DNA from: Salinicoccus hispanicus | GTDB lineage: Bacteria; Bacillota; Bacilli; Staphylococcales; Salinicoccaceae | Assembly: GCF_009831115.1 (NCBI RefSeq) | Contig: NZ_WUUK01000003.1 | Coordinates: 310,001 to 374,000 of the forward strand | DNA length: 64,000 bases | Direction: 5' to 3' | Part shown: positions 7,951-16,414 of the stretch, one piece after another | How the letters are laid out: each line of letters starts with the position of its first letter | How positions within the stretch are numbered: the first letter of the stretch is position 1 | The notes under the pieces: model-generated | What the model saw: only the letters and a program-made list of their open reading frames with translations | Database searches by the model: none | Told to the model about the DNA's origin: nothing | Made by a program: the position numbers and the translations under genes

Positions 7951-9274
7951 TCAATTGCCCAATAAAGTACATGATGTAGACGAGTGTGATGCCCGTCAGG
8001 CCGGCAACAAATCCTCCGAGTGACCATGCTTTCAGTGTCTGTGCCACCGTCAGGTTGCCGAAGCGGTTGACGACCCAGAATCCGGAATCGTTCGGTAGTG
8101 ACAGACCGATTGCACCTGAACAGATGGCGAGCGCAAGCAGTACCGGGGACACTGCGAGTTCAGCAATCTGTGGTCCGAGTATGCTCGAAGTCGTCACAAG
8201 GGCAACTGTCGCGGATCCTAAAGATGCTCTGAGTATCTGTGTGAAAATAAAGGCAAGCAGCAGGATGTGGATATTCCAGCTGGTCATCATTTCAATGAGA
8301 TAGTCCCCCATCCCACTGGCATTGATGACTGCACCAAATGCACCACCAGCACCTGTAATCAGCAGTATGCTTCCGGCATCCTGCATCGATTGGTTGAACT
8401 GCGCTTTGTAGGGTCCTGCGATGTAAGGTTTCAGTACAACCAGTGAAACGAGTACCGCAATCAGAAGCGCAACATTCTTATCCCCTACAAAAGCGAAGAA
8501 CGATGACAATGGGTTATCGGGAATGAAGAGCTGGGACAGTGTGTTGCTCAGAATAAGCACAATCGGAAGCGCAATGAGTCCAAAGGAAAGCTTTTTGGAA
8601 ATTCGCTTTATTGAGTGCTGTACTTCAGGATCATGCACCACCTCCTCTGCTTCTTCCGTTATTTCGGTCTTCATCCGTCTGCCGATGAACGTACCGTACC
8701 CGAAACCACCGACAAGTGTTGCGACGACGGCCACGAATATACCGGCGATCAGGAAGATGCCGAGATCGACACCGATGTTCTCCGCAACAACCAGCGGTCC
8801 CGGTGTGGGAATGACCATGCTGTGGGAGACGATCAGACCTACAGCGAGAGCGGTGACAAAAGTGATTCGCGCGATGCCGGTTTTCGTACTGAGACTTTTG
8901 ATGACTTTGTTCAATATGACGAACGCAGCATCGAAAAATACAGGGATGGATACGATCGTCCCGGTCAGTGCCAGACCGGCCGGTGACTTTTTGGAACCTG
9001 TCAGGGAAAGGATTCCTTCAGCAATCTTTTCCACCGCGCCCGCTTTGGCAAGAAACTGGCCGAAGACGATGCCGAGCCCAATGAGGATACCGACACCTGC
9101 CAGTGTACTTCCGAAACCATCGGCAATGATGGCCGACGCCTCACTGATCGGTATCCGGACCGCCAATGCCAGACCGAATGATGTAATCAAAAGGGCAATG
9201 AAGGGTTCAATCTTGAATTTCAATATCAATAGGAACAGTACTGCAAGTGCCAGTATGAATAGGATCAGCAACAT
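7946..9274 (-). CDS. GntP-family sugar-acid:proton symporter
   Basis: This is a 442-residue permease of the gluconate:H+ symporter (GntP) family with 12 or more hydrophobic segments. Typical stretches are IPVFFDAAFVILNKVIKSL, HSMVIPTPGPLVVAENIG, AGGAFGAVINASGMG and SLPNDSGFWVVNRFGNLT. The start MLLILFILAL at 9274 directly follows the kinase stop; upstream in-frame codons lie inside the kinase gene. As the last gene of the dehydrogenase-kinase-permease operon it most likely imports the four-carbon or six-carbon sugar acid that these enzymes process. Confidence 0.9.
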   Translation of the reverse strand: MLLILFILALAVLFLLILKFKIEPFIALLITSFGLALAVRIPISEASAIIADGFGSTLAGVGILIGLGIVFGQFLAKAGAVEKIAEGILSLTGSKKSPAGLALTGTIVSIPVFFDAAFVILNKVIKSLSTKTGIARITFVTALAVGLIVSHSMVIPTPGPLVVAENIGVDLGIFLIAGIFVAVVATLVGGFGYGTFIGRRMKTEITEEAEEVVHDPEVQHSIKRISKKLSFGLIALPIVLILSNTLSQLFIPDNPLSSFFAFVGDKNVALLIAVLVSLVVLKPYIAGPYKAQFNQSMQDAGSILLITGAGGAFGAVINASGMGDYLIEMMTSWNIHILLLAFIFTQILRASLGSATVALVTTSSILGPQIAELAVSPVLLALAICSGAIGLSLPNDSGFWVVNRFGNLTVAQTLKAWSLGGFVAGLTGITLVYIMYFIGQLM

Positions 9275-9275
9275 G

Positions 9276-10667
9276 TTACGATTCTCCCTTGTCCAGTTTT
9301 CTGTAGACATCAAGCAGTGTCCCGGCGTCACCGACGTTGCCCGGGAAGACGATATAAGGCATTGATGGATACTTCGACTCCGCCATCGTCAGCCAGACCG
9401 GAATGCCTTTCTCCGCCTGGCCAAGTACACGTGCCTTCCTGACGCCAAGCCCGATTGTCGCAAGGTCGCTTGAAGTGATGCCGCCTTTTGCGATGATGAA
9501 CCTGGGTTTGACCTCCAGGTTCGATACGATTGCGACCAGGCTCTCGGATATCCGTTTCGATATCTTCAGGCTTTCATCTCTATCTTCGGTTCTGATCAGT
9601 TCACGGGATGTGAAGATGACGACATCCTTGCCATCCTCGATCAGCTGCTCAGCCTGTTTTCTATGGTGTTCGATATAGTCAGAGAGACCCGCCTTGTCCT
9701 TCACTTCCGACACACTGAATTCCAGTGCCTCGATATTGGAATGGCTGATCAGCTGTTCAAGCTGCTGGGTCGTCTTTTTGACATGGGAGCCGACGACGAT
9801 GATGCCGCCATGGGTGTCCCCCTGGTCCGTCATCTGCGACTGGTCAAGCACTTCTCCCGGCGTGGCACAGATCGATTTGACGAAAGAAGCGGCCGTTCTG
9901 AATATGAATTTTTTATTTTCACGGTTCAGATAGTCCATCAGTACAGCCGTGAAAAACTCAAGATCCTTGTCGTTGGCAGCGTCCACGATCACCTGGTCAA
10001 AGTTCGACAGTGCATCGATGAATTCCAGAAGCTGGGCATCATCGCATCCTCTGAGCATATCGAGATCAATATGCTTCACGTGGCTTTCGTCCACTTCGCC
10101 CCGGCTCTTTTCGGCAACATATTCCTGCATCGTTGCTGCATTGAAACCGAAAGTCGAATCATTCGCGAATTCGCTTTCATGAACAGGTAAGAAAGTCTCA
10201 CCCTCTTTCAAGTAGTGCACGCCCTGATACGTATAGCGTCCCCCTTCAAAGAAGGCAGGAATATGAAATACTGCATCAAATCCGTCCGGACTCGCGTCAT
10301 TGATCGTTTTCGGCTCGATGTATGAATGCCCTCTCAAGGTCGAGTCCCCTCTGCTGATGATGAGATAAGGCTGATCGAGTTCCAATGATACTTTTTCAAG
10401 CACACGGGTGATCTCCTTATGAGTCCCGATTGTCTCCGCTTCGGACAGTGCCCTTGAATTGGTCATGATATAGAACATGTTGTTATCCGACAGGAAACCA
10501 TCCCGGACAAGCGCTTCATCCCAGGCGGTATAGACATTCAGATCTTTGACGGTCTGTGTACCGGTAGGATCATCATCCAGGACGACGACCTTATAATCGA
10601 AGCTTTCAAAATCTCGTTCTGTGTCGCAATCTGCGACCGCATTCAATACATTCCAGTTCATGTCCAT
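9276..10667 (-). CDS. Four-carbon acid sugar kinase family protein (DUF1537)
   Basis: This 463-residue protein has the hallmark VVLDDDPTGTQTVKDLNVYT near residue 27, SRGDSTLRGH in the N-terminal substrate domain, and a C-terminal nucleotide-binding domain with GGITSSDLATIGLGVRKARVLG. Characterised members (OtnK, DtnK) phosphorylate D-erythronate, L-threonate or D-threonate at C4. It lies 2 nt after a 3-hydroxyacid dehydrogenase gene and 1 nt before a GntP permease gene, matching L-threonate-type gene sets. The exact sugar acid cannot be told from sequence. No OtnC aldolase or OtnI isomerase gene accompanies it. Confidence 0.88.
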   Translation of the reverse strand: MDMNWNVLNAVADCDTERDFESFDYKVVVLDDDPTGTQTVKDLNVYTAWDEALVRDGFLSDNNMFYIMTNSRALSEAETIGTHKEITRVLEKVSLELDQPYLIISRGDSTLRGHSYIEPKTINDASPDGFDAVFHIPAFFEGGRYTYQGVHYLKEGETFLPVHESEFANDSTFGFNAATMQEYVAEKSRGEVDESHVKHIDLDMLRGCDDAQLLEFIDALSNFDQVIVDAANDKDLEFFTAVLMDYLNRENKKFIFRTAASFVKSICATPGEVLDQSQMTDQGDTHGGIIVVGSHVKKTTQQLEQLISHSNIEALEFSVSEVKDKAGLSDYIEHHRKQAEQLIEDGKDVVIFTSRELIRTEDRDESLKISKRISESLVAIVSNLEVKPRFIIAKGGITSSDLATIGLGVRKARVLGQAEKGIPVWLTMAESKYPSMPYIVFPGNVGDAGTLLDVYRKLDKGES

Positions 10668-10669
10668 CC

Positions 10670-11545
10670 CTACTTTCCATTGATTCTTTCAATATGCTTG
10701 ATGATGCCTGAATGATCATTCATCCCATTGCCGTTTATAATTTCAGACTTGTACATTTCCTTCACCATGTTCGTCAGTGGCAGCGTAATCTTCTCCTGGT
10801 CACTGGTTGTAGTAACATTATGCAGATCCTTGTAGTTGATGTTGATCGTGCCGCCTGGCGCATAGTCTTCCGCAATCATCTTTGGAAACTTGGCTTCCAT
10901 GACACTCGAGCCTGCAAGTCCGTTCCTGATGGCCTCAAACATTGCGTCAAGATCGATGTTGAAACTTTTGGCGAGGACCACCGCTTCAGAAAGTGCTGCA
11001 ATGTTCGTGTTGACGATGATCTGATTGGCAAGTTTCACCGTGCTCCCTGCACCCACATCACCTACTCTGATGACTGACTTCGCCATCGGTGCGACAATCT
11101 CCTTCAGTTTTTCAAGATATGTCTCCTCACAGCCCATCATGACCGACAGTTCTCCTGTGATCGCCAATGCTTCTCCCCCACTTACGGGTGCATCTGCAAA
11201 AACAACACCTTTTTTAGAAAGTCGATGACTGATTTCAATCGAGTCCGTCGGCGCCAGTGAGCTCATATCGAGTAGATACTGCCCTTCTCTCAGATGTGGA
11301 TAGAGCGCGTTTTCTCCGTCGAAAAGAACACTATTCACAATGGCACCGTTCGGCAGCATTGTTATGATTGCTTCCGATTGTTCCGCCATTTCCCTAAGAC
11401 TGCCCACTGCTGTTGCGCCATACGCAACCACTCTCTCTTCAGCCGTCTTGTTCAAGTCGTTCACCATTACCGTATATTCTTGCTCCAGCAGGTTCTTAAC
11501 CATTGGCGCTCCCATGATACCCAGCCCAATAAATCCAATTTTCAT
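10670..11545 (-). CDS. 3-hydroxyisobutyrate dehydrogenase-family oxidoreductase (L-threonate dehydrogenase-like)
   Basis: This 291-residue beta-hydroxyacid dehydrogenase begins MKIGFIGLGIMGAPM (NAD(P) motif GxGxMG). It contains DAPVSGGEALAITGELSVM, the substrate loop, and GAGSTVKLANQIIV with the catalytic lysine. Relatives include tartronate semialdehyde reductase and LtnD, which oxidises L-threonate at C2. Pairing with a DUF1537 kinase and a GntP permease makes an LtnD-like role most likely. The gene is first in the operon; a cre site lies just upstream of its ribosome site and a GntR operator further up. Confidence 0.87.
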   Translation of the reverse strand: MKIGFIGLGIMGAPMVKNLLEQEYTVMVNDLNKTAEERVVAYGATAVGSLREMAEQSEAIITMLPNGAIVNSVLFDGENALYPHLREGQYLLDMSSLAPTDSIEISHRLSKKGVVFADAPVSGGEALAITGELSVMMGCEETYLEKLKEIVAPMAKSVIRVGDVGAGSTVKLANQIIVNTNIAALSEAVVLAKSFNIDLDAMFEAIRNGLAGSSVMEAKFPKMIAEDYAPGGTININYKDLHNVTTTSDQEKITLPLTNMVKEMYKSEIINGNGMNDHSGIIKHIERINGK

Positions 11546-11559
11546 AATATACTCTCCTT

Positions 11560-11573
11560 TGAAAACGTTTACT
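11560..11573 (-). promoter_or_regulatory. cre site (CcpA operator) of the sugar-acid operon
   Basis: TGAAAACGTTTACT matches TGWAARCGYTWNCW at every position. It sits 15 nt upstream of the dehydrogenase start, between promoter and ribosome site, where CcpA would act as a roadblock. Confidence 0.82.
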
Positions 11574-11584
11574 TAAAAAGTATT

Positions 11585-11615
11585 GTATACTATTATATTA
11601 AAAATGTATACATTT
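11585..11615. promoter_or_regulatory. GntR-family operators in the divergent promoter region
   Basis: AAATGTATACATTT (11602-11615) is a perfect palindrome around GTATAC. A second GTATAC core lies at 11585-11590, 21 bp away and so about two helical turns on the same face. TATAAT-like -10 boxes occur for both directions (11592-11597 minus, 11636-11641 plus). FadR-subfamily GntR proteins often bind GTATAC-centred sites. Confidence 0.65.
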
Positions 11616-11663
11616 AATACGAACTTTCTTTCTTGTATAATTATTATTATGAGAGGTGAGGAA

Positions 11664-12257
11664 ATGAATCAGGAGAGAACCTTGTATGAAAAAGTACGCG
11701 AGGATATATTGAATGGCACGTTCGATAAGACGGAAAAAATGACTGAGGTCAAGCTTGCGAAACTTTATGAAGTGAGCAGAACGCCGATACGGGAAGTGCT
11801 GAAGCAGCTTGAATTCGAGTATCTGGTCAAAGACGGATATATATACACACCCTCGCCGGAAGATTATCGCAACCTCTTTGAAATGCGCATACTGATAGAA
11901 TCCCATGCTGTGGAAAAGGCGGTGCTCCTTTTCGTCGATGAAGATCTGAAGGAGTTGCGGAATTATATAAAGCAGGCCAAAGATGGAGATGCGTCCCTGA
12001 CTTTGAAAGCGAACAAAAATTTTCACGATAAGCTGGTCCGCGCAATCAGAAATCCATTCCTGTCGGAAACTTATGACCGCTTGAATTCCACAATCTATCT
12101 ATTCAGCCGAACTGTCGTAGAAAAACAGAGACCAGAGCTGCTGGATGAGCACGAAGCAATTGTCCAGTCGATAGAAGATAGGAAGATTGATCATGCCAAA
12201 CAGCAGATCATATCCCATCTTCAGAAGGACTTGGAATTCACACTTTACTATATGTAG
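11664..12257 (+). CDS. GntR/FadR-family (FCD) transcriptional regulator
   Basis: This 197-residue protein has an N-terminal winged helix (TLYEKVREDILNGTFDK, TEVKLAKLYEVSRTPIREVLKQL) and an all-helical FCD effector domain from about residue 70 (FEMRILIESHAVEKAV, then HDKLVRAI, and DEHEAIVQSIEDRK). The histidines of FCD domains usually bind a metal that coordinates an acid ligand. The ATG at 11664 follows GAGAGGTGAGG; in-frame codons upstream overlap the operator. It is divergent from the dehydrogenase-kinase-permease operon, which it probably controls. Confidence 0.9.
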   Translation: MNQERTLYEKVREDILNGTFDKTEKMTEVKLAKLYEVSRTPIREVLKQLEFEYLVKDGYIYTPSPEDYRNLFEMRILIESHAVEKAVLLFVDEDLKELRNYIKQAKDGDASLTLKANKNFHDKLVRAIRNPFLSETYDRLNSTIYLFSRTVVEKQRPELLDEHEAIVQSIEDRKIDHAKQQIISHLQKDLEFTLYYM

Positions 12258-12297
12258 AAGAAGCGGCTGGAACAAAAGTTCCCAGCCGCTTCTTCTA
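12255..12297. terminator. Bidirectional intrinsic terminator
   Basis: A 16-bp arm (12255-12270) is the reverse complement of 12282-12297, with the AAC/GTT pair extending it. It lies between the convergent GntR and MFS genes and overlaps the GntR stop codon. Confidence 0.85.
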
Positions 12298-12300
12298 CAT

Positions 12301-13500
12301 CTATTCTAGAGCGTTCTGCTTCCTGCTTTTCTCATGCCGACCATAGACAACGTAATAGATAAGCATGGCTACCAGTATCGACAGGACAAGGAACTGATAG
12401 AGTCCACCATAGCCGAGCGAAGGGATAAGCAGTCCGAGGAAGAATGGACCGAAACCGAGTCCCACTTCGAGCATGATGAAATACGTCGATGTCGCAAGGC
12501 CGACGTTTTCCCTTGATGCCAGATTGACACAGACAGCCTGGGCAACAGATTGAAAATTACCGAATCCGAGCCCGATCAGCGCACCGGCAAGCAGCAGTGT
12601 GAACCCCGTTGTCGCACCACCCAATGTAAAGAAGCCGATTGACATGATGATGAATGCCGGATAAAGAATGATATTGGCGCCTTTCTGATCGAGAATCTTA
12701 CCCGTGAATGGTCGTGTCATCATGATGGCAGCAGAATATACGAGGAAGAAGAAGCTTGCTGCAGTAACAAGATTGATTTCTATCGCGTGCAGATTCAAAA
12801 ATGACAGGATCGATGCATAGGCCAGTCCCATGAAAAGCGCCGTGAGCCCCATCGGCATCGCATCCCGATCGATCACTTTAAACTTCCCGGTCGGCTTCCG
12901 TTCACCTTTGACGATATTATTTGTCCTAACCAACGGCAGCATCAGTGTGCCGAGAAATACGGCGATACCGACAATGATGAGCAGCGTATTGAATGTCATC
13001 ACTTCAAGCATCAGGAAACCGAGAAACGGTCCGATGGCAGAGCCGAGCACGAAACTCAGACTGAAGTAGCTGATCCCCTCACCCCTGCGATTTTCAGGTA
13101 CTGCAATTGTTGCCAGCGTGTTGACTGATGTACTGATCAGTCCTGTGGCAAAGCCGTTCAGGAAACGTGCAGCAATCAGAAGTGCCAGCCCCCCATTTAT
13201 AAAGTAGAGCATATAAGTAGTGAAAAACAGGACTGCGCCGATATACAGTATTTTCTGCGCACCCAGACGATTGATCTGAGGGCCCGTCACTATACGTCCG
13301 GCAAGGACACCGATAATAAAAATGCTGGAGACCAGTCCGGCAGTACTGGAGCTCGCTCCATACTGCTCAATCGCATAATTTCCTATTGTTACGATGGATA
13401 CATACATTGAAAATAAAACAATGAAGTGATAGAAGAATATGACGACGAACTCCTTCGTCCATATCCGATCACCCAGATGTTCACTTTTCGCCAAGACCAC
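12301..13500 (-). CDS. MFS transporter (MarR-linked drug efflux type)
   Basis: This 399-residue major facilitator protein has 12 predicted membrane helices. Motif-A-like sequence GRIVTGPQINRLGAQKIL follows the second helix, with PFTGKILDQKGANIILYP at the equivalent place in the second half. It fits 12-helix drug/metabolite exporters rather than sugar importers. It starts 9 nt after the stop of a MarR-family gene on the same strand, so the two form an operon controlled from the MarR operator at 13936-13954. The substrate is unknown. Confidence 0.87.
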   Translation of the reverse strand: MVLAKSEHLGDRIWTKEFVVIFFYHFIVLFSMYVSIVTIGNYAIEQYGASSSTAGLVSSIFIIGVLAGRIVTGPQINRLGAQKILYIGAVLFFTTYMLYFINGGLALLIAARFLNGFATGLISTSVNTLATIAVPENRRGEGISYFSLSFVLGSAIGPFLGFLMLEVMTFNTLLIIVGIAVFLGTLMLPLVRTNNIVKGERKPTGKFKVIDRDAMPMGLTALFMGLAYASILSFLNLHAIEINLVTAASFFFLVYSAAIMMTRPFTGKILDQKGANIILYPAFIIMSIGFFTLGGATTGFTLLLAGALIGLGFGNFQSVAQAVCVNLASRENVGLATSTYFIMLEVGLGFGPFFLGLLIPSLGYGGLYQFLVLSILVAMLIYYVVYGRHEKSRKQNALE

Positions 13501-13509
13501 ACTTCCTTT

Positions 13510-13917
13510 CTATAATTTGATACGTCCCAATGCATCCACCAGACCTTCCAGCTCTTCATGCTCAAAGTCGCCAAGGACTTCCCGCTGCAGTTCATTCATT
13601 TTCGCCCTTACCTCTACAAACAGTGCTTCTCCCGACTCGGTCATCGTAAGGTGCTTGATGCGGCGATCCTCGCCTGGATTCGACTCGATGAAACCAAGTT
13701 CCAGAAGATGCTTGATCACCTTCGTTGCCGTCGGCTTTTCAATTCCCCGACGACGGCTGACATCCACAGAAGATGTCTTTCCGTGCTTCTCTATATCCTT
13801 CAGGATCAGCCATTGTGAACTGTACAGACCGTAGGCAGAAAGAATACGATTCGCCCGATTGATATAAGGCCGGTAGATTTCCATATAGGTATCAAAAAAT
13901 TTCTGCTCGATATTCAT
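13510..13917 (-). CDS. MarR-family transcriptional regulator
   Basis: This 135-residue winged-helix regulator has the MarR recognition region TSSVDVSRRRGIEKPTATKVIKHLLELGFIES followed by the wing GEDRRIKHLTMTESGEALF. The termini supply dimer helices. Upstream is a strong promoter overlapped by a perfect inverted repeat, so it is likely to repress its own operon, which includes the MFS exporter immediately downstream. Such pairs typically respond to phenolic compounds or oxidants. There is no cysteine in the dimer region, so simple OhrR-type oxidation is unlikely. Confidence 0.9.
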   Translation of the reverse strand: MNIEQKFFDTYMEIYRPYINRANRILSAYGLYSSQWLILKDIEKHGKTSSVDVSRRRGIEKPTATKVIKHLLELGFIESNPGEDRRIKHLTMTESGEALFVEVRAKMNELQREVLGDFEHEELEGLVDALGRIKL

Positions 13918-13935
13918 TGGAACACTCCATTCCGT

Positions 13936-13979
13936 TAGTTAGCCTGACTAACTATATAGTAGAGGAATGAACTTGTCAA
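13936..13979 (-). promoter_or_regulatory. marR-MFS promoter with MarR operator
   Basis: On the minus strand a perfect -35 TTGACA (13974-13979) is followed after 17 nt by -10 TATAGT (13951-13956). The inverted repeat TAGTTAG-CCTGA-CTAACTA (13936-13954) overlaps the -10 box and the transcription start. That geometry fits autorepression. Confidence 0.8.
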
Positions 13980-14199
13980 TAACGGTGAAAGACTGGCAGA
14001 TCTCAACTGATCAGCGTTTCTTCGGAACCACTTTTCATATAGGAGCCATCAAGTACAAGGATCATAAAAAGTTTTTCCCCGGTCCTGTCGGGTACAGTTT
14101 TAGATAGGAGTTGCATTTCAACTAGGATTGGGTATGCACGATAAGTAAATGCAAAAGGAATAGGAAATAAGACACTATTCGACGGCGAGTGATTGGATT

Positions 14200-14943
14200 A
14201 TGGAAGACAAAAATAGGAAGACAAATTTCCCTGTGCTAGTTTTACTGATTGGACTCGGTATAGCTATTTTTTTCCTATGGCTATTCGCAGAACTTTCGGA
14301 TGAACTTCTGGAAAAAGAACTGCAGCGTTTTGATAATATGATCATCAGCTCTTTTGAATCGATAGCAGCGCCTGCACTCGATAACATTTATATCGTCATC
14401 ACAGAATTGGGATCTGTGTGGCTTCTGGCAGTCTTATCGGTTATTGTCATCTTGTGCCTCTGGATAAAATCCAAAGATAAATGGGGCATATTGCTCTTTA
14501 TCATTGCGATGGGTGGTGGTGCCCTGCTGACATCACTGCTGAAACAAGTCTACGGAAGAAGTCGTCCCTCCATCAATGAAGCCATCGATGCCACGGGTTT
14601 CAGCTTTCCAAGTGGACACTCGCTGGGGGCACTGGTTTTTTATGGCTTTGTCGCCTATTTCATCATCAGAAGCAGTCGGAAAAGGGCAGTGAAAATTTTG
14701 ACACTCACCATTTCCGCATTGCTGATCATCCTGATTGGAACGAGCCGCATCTATCTGGGTGCCCATTTCCCAAGCGATGTTCTGGCTGGTTATAGTGTGG
14801 GAACGGTCTGGCTGCTTCTGTGTCTACTGTCTCTCGAGTGGGTTCAATGGCAAAGTCACAGCAAGGTAGGCACAGTCCACGCATTGCGCATTTTTTTGAA
14901 AAACACTTATGAAAAAGCCAGGCAGAAAATAAAACGCTGGTAA
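14200..14943 (+). CDS. Membrane-associated PAP2-family phosphatase
   Basis: This 247-residue membrane protein has about six helices and all three signature motifs of the type 2 phosphatidic acid phosphatase family: KQVYGRSRP, FPSGHS and SRIYLGAHFPSDVLAG. The histidines of the second and third motifs form the phospho-histidine relay on the outer face of the membrane. Likely substrates are phosphatidylglycerophosphate, undecaprenyl pyrophosphate or another lipid phosphate. The ribosome site is weak (GCGAGTG). The 240-nt region upstream shows no gene and no clear promoter. It appears to be monocistronic. Confidence 0.88.
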   Translation: MEDKNRKTNFPVLVLLIGLGIAIFFLWLFAELSDELLEKELQRFDNMIISSFESIAAPALDNIYIVITELGSVWLLAVLSVIVILCLWIKSKDKWGILLFIIAMGGGALLTSLLKQVYGRSRPSINEAIDATGFSFPSGHSLGALVFYGFVAYFIIRSSRKRAVKILTLTISALLIILIGTSRIYLGAHFPSDVLAGYSVGTVWLLLCLLSLEWVQWQSHSKVGTVHALRIFLKNTYEKARQKIKRW

Positions 14944-15056
14944 ATGATATGGAAAGAGGATGCAGTCGATGCACCTGTCCGGACCAATTGTAGTACAATG
15001 TATTTCAGATGCTCATGATGAGCAGGATGAATCGACATAAAGGAAGGTAGAGTAAT

Positions 15057-15494
15057 ATGGAACAAGGTTATGTTGCTGAGAAGGAAATACAGATCATGTA
15101 TGCAGATACGGACATGATGGGCGTCATCTATCATGGCAACTACGCAAAATGGCTCGAACTTGGACGTATGCAGCTGATTGAAGATATCGGATATGACTAT
15201 GTGGCTATGGAGCGTGCAGGCTACTATGCACCTGTATATAATTTGAATGTCACCTATAAGAAAGCATTGAAGTATGGTGATCGCGCCTTTGTACGCACAT
15301 GGATCGAAGAAAATAGTGGGATCAAGACTGTCTACGGATATGAAATCGTCAATGGCTCCGGCGAAGTATGTACGGAAGCGACCACTACGCTCATTGTTGT
15401 AAAGAAAGTGGATGATGAATTCAAAACGGTTGCATTCAAAAAGACATTTCCGGAATGGTTCCAGAAATATGAACAGATAAAGATAAAGAAATAA
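15057..15494 (+). CDS. Acyl-CoA thioesterase, YbgC/4-hydroxybenzoyl-CoA thioesterase family
   Basis: This 145-residue hot-dog-fold protein has the family active-site stretch MYADTDMMGVIYHGNYAKWLELGR, in which the aspartate before MMG is the catalytic residue. Related enzymes hydrolyse short acyl-CoA or acyl-ACP thioesters as tetramers. The gene has a good ribosome site (AAGGAAGG) and is followed by a strong hairpin shared with the convergent aldo-keto reductase gene. The physiological substrate is unknown. Confidence 0.87.
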   Translation: MEQGYVAEKEIQIMYADTDMMGVIYHGNYAKWLELGRMQLIEDIGYDYVAMERAGYYAPVYNLNVTYKKALKYGDRAFVRTWIEENSGIKTVYGYEIVNGSGEVCTEATTTLIVVKKVDDEFKTVAFKKTFPEWFQKYEQIKIKK

Positions 15495-15496
15495 AA

Positions 15497-15523
15497 AAGC
15501 GTTCCGGAAATTCCGGAACGCTT
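15497..15523. terminator. Bidirectional intrinsic terminator
   Basis: AAGCGTTCCGGAA (15497-15509) pairs perfectly with TTCCGGAACGCTT (15511-15523), with A and T runs at the ends. Confidence 0.88.
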
Positions 15524-15539
15524 CTGTTTATCTGAAAGT

Positions 15540-16391
15540 CTATACATACTCTTCGTATTCATTCGGGTGCTGGTCTTCCACTCTGCCCGGCTCCCCTTTA
15601 TCCAGAGCATCTATCGCACTGAGATCCTCATCTGTCAGCTCGAAGTCATATACCTCAAGATTTTCCTTCTGACGTTCTGCAGAAGATGATTTCGGAATGA
15701 TCAGGACATCGTTCTGGAGGTTCCAGCGGATGATGACCTGTGCCGGTGATTTGCCATACTTTTCGGCAATTTCCTTGATGGTTTCATTTTCAAGTACATC
15801 ATTGATTTCACGACCGAACGGACTCCATGCCTCCGTCACGATACCATACTTTTTATTTGTTTCGACGAGTGCCTTGTTGTTGAAATACGGATGGCGCTCG
15901 ATCTGATTGGTTGCTGGTGTGACACCTGTCTCATCAATGATGCGCTCCAGGTGTTCTGCCAGGAAGTTTGATACACCGATGGTCTTGATCAGTCCAAATT
16001 TCTGGGCATCAATCAGTGCCTGCCATGCCTGCACATATTTATCCTGCTTCGGCAGTGGCCAGTGTATCAGGTACTTGTCGAAGTAGTCTATACCGATGCG
16101 GTAGAGCGACTCCTGAATCATGCCGATGGCTTTATCATAGTCATGCGCCGCACCAGGCAATTTGGAGCTGATGATCAGCTCTTCTCTCGGAACACTGGAA
16201 CGGCGGATCACTTCGCCCACTGCGCCTTCGTTATTATAGTTCGTCGATGTGTCGATCAGACGATAGCCATTCTCTTCGACAGCTGTCAGCATATTGTTGA
16301 CACCGATTGCACCCTGGATATTTACTGTACCCAGTCCAATTTTCGGCAGGCTGCTGCCATCATTCAGTTGATATTTTTCATTGTGCATCAT
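15540..16391 (-). CDS. Aldo/keto reductase
   Basis: This 283-residue (beta/alpha)8 barrel of the NADPH-dependent aldo-keto reductase family carries the tetrad: aspartate and tyrosine in RLIDTSTNYNNEGAVG, lysine in IISSKLPG and histidine in YLIHWPLP. IPKSSSAERQKENLEV is the NADPH-phosphate-binding region. It reduces aldehydes or ketones such as methylglyoxal, though specificity is not evident. It begins 23 nt after the stop of the catalase-like gene on the same strand and is probably co-transcribed with it, suggesting a joint role in carbonyl or peroxide stress. Confidence 0.9.
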   Translation of the reverse strand: MMHNEKYQLNDGSSLPKIGLGTVNIQGAIGVNNMLTAVEENGYRLIDTSTNYNNEGAVGEVIRRSSVPREELIISSKLPGAAHDYDKAIGMIQESLYRIGIDYFDKYLIHWPLPKQDKYVQAWQALIDAQKFGLIKTIGVSNFLAEHLERIIDETGVTPATNQIERHPYFNNKALVETNKKYGIVTEAWSPFGREINDVLENETIKEIAEKYGKSPAQVIIRWNLQNDVLIIPKSSSAERQKENLEVYDFELTDEDLSAIDALDKGEPGRVEDQHPNEYEEYV

Positions 16392-16414
16392 TTAGATCTT
16401 CCCTTTCAGTATTT

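Noticed and set aside
8523-9365. Long plus-strand frame opposite gntP
   Set aside because: It is antisense to a well-conserved permease, Ser/Thr/Arg-rich, with no start signal.
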